From: Bacteroidales bacterium
Lineage (GTDB): Bacteria; Bacteroidota; Bacteroidia; Bacteroidales; GCA-2748055
Length of the DNA stretch: 6,899 bases
Direction: 5' to 3'
Assembly: GCA_029934875.1 (NCBI GenBank)
Contig: JAOZLK010000236.1
Coordinates: forward strand, 1 to 6,899
The notes beneath the pieces were generated by a model. That model was not told where the DNA came from, ran no database searches, and saw only the letters and a list, made by a program, of their open reading frames with translations. Made by a program: the position numbers and the translations under genes. Of the stretch, positions 6,756 to 6,899 are shown piece by piece (position 1 is the stretch's first letter; every line of letters begins with the position of its first letter).

Positions 6756-6899
6756 ATGTCCGAATCGCTCAAACTTATACTCATTTTTATACCCCTGGTG
6801 GCTGGTGCTATAGGTATATTTCTCGCCTACCAGCTGATGCGAAAGTATCACCTACCCTTTGTAAGCAGCTATTTCTATTACCTGGTCTTCCTGTATATT
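6756..6899 (+). CDS. Membrane protein, N-terminal 48 codons only (3' end outside window)
   Basis: I translated this from the ATG at 6756; the frame is open to the window edge. Residues 1-6 are polar (MSESLK). A hydrophobic helix spans about 7-25 (LILIFIPLVAGAIGIFLAY), then come a short basic loop (QLMRKYHLPF) and the start of a second aromatic-rich helix (SYFYYLVFLYI, 38-48). No cleavable signal is apparent, so this should be an integral inner-membrane protein. The start follows AAAAGGA directly, the same context as the ATG at 5442. It is divergent from the DUF975-like gene across a 155-bp gap. Bacteroidota have membrane-anchored LuxR-type regulators with similar N-terminal helices, but the DNA-binding part would lie outside the window, so this is only a weak guess. 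Confidence 0.65.
   Translation, partial: MSESLKLILIFIPLVAGAIGIFLAYQLMRKYHLPFVSSYFYYLVFLYI

Overview
The window looks like chromosomal DNA from a member of the Bacteroidota. Three things point there. First, it holds a hybrid two-component system (HTCS) regulator with a periplasmic double propeller, a design largely confined to that phylum. Second, the TonB-dependent receptor carries an N-terminal carboxypeptidase-regulatory-like domain. Third, several upstream regions carry TAnnTTTG-like -7 elements, while most starts lack a strong Shine-Dalgarno. Base composition is moderate to AT-rich, and I see no insertion sequence, CRISPR array, tRNA or rRNA.

Layout. Positions 1-843 (minus) are the N-terminal 281 codons of a TonB-dependent outer-membrane receptor that runs off the left edge. 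Seven bases upstream of its start ends a 37-codon ORF (851-964, minus) for a one-helix membrane peptide. A 201-bp gap (965-1165) with a candidate promoter separates it from the dominant gene, a 1334-residue HTCS sensor/regulator (1166-5170, minus). The HTCS has signal peptide, 14 propeller blades, Y_Y_Y domain, one membrane helix, histidine kinase, receiver and AraC-type DNA-binding domain in one chain. A 271-bp divergent region (5171-5441) holds an 11-bp perfect inverted repeat that coincides with promoter-like elements on both strands. To the right lie a 151-residue two-helix protein with a PH-like tail (5442-5897, plus), a convergent 228-residue multi-pass membrane protein of DUF975-like character (5914-6600, minus), and the first 48 codons of another membrane protein (6756-6899, plus) running off the right edge.

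How the genes may work together. The sensor, small membrane ORF and receptor share strand and order, as expected for a nutrient-uptake locus whose HTCS senses a periplasmic ligand, probably an oligosaccharide, and activates the adjacent receptor gene. The receptor plug looks more like the TonB-Xanth-Caul type (TIGR01782-like) than SusC, and no SusD or carbohydrate-active enzyme is visible, so the substrate is unknown. The genes right of 5441 look like an unrelated housekeeping or envelope neighbourhood, so this probably marks the right edge of the locus. Nothing here can be called a new system with confidence. The best leads are the small ORF coupled to the receptor, the paired promoter-like inverted repeat, and a possible leaderless start of the HTCS.
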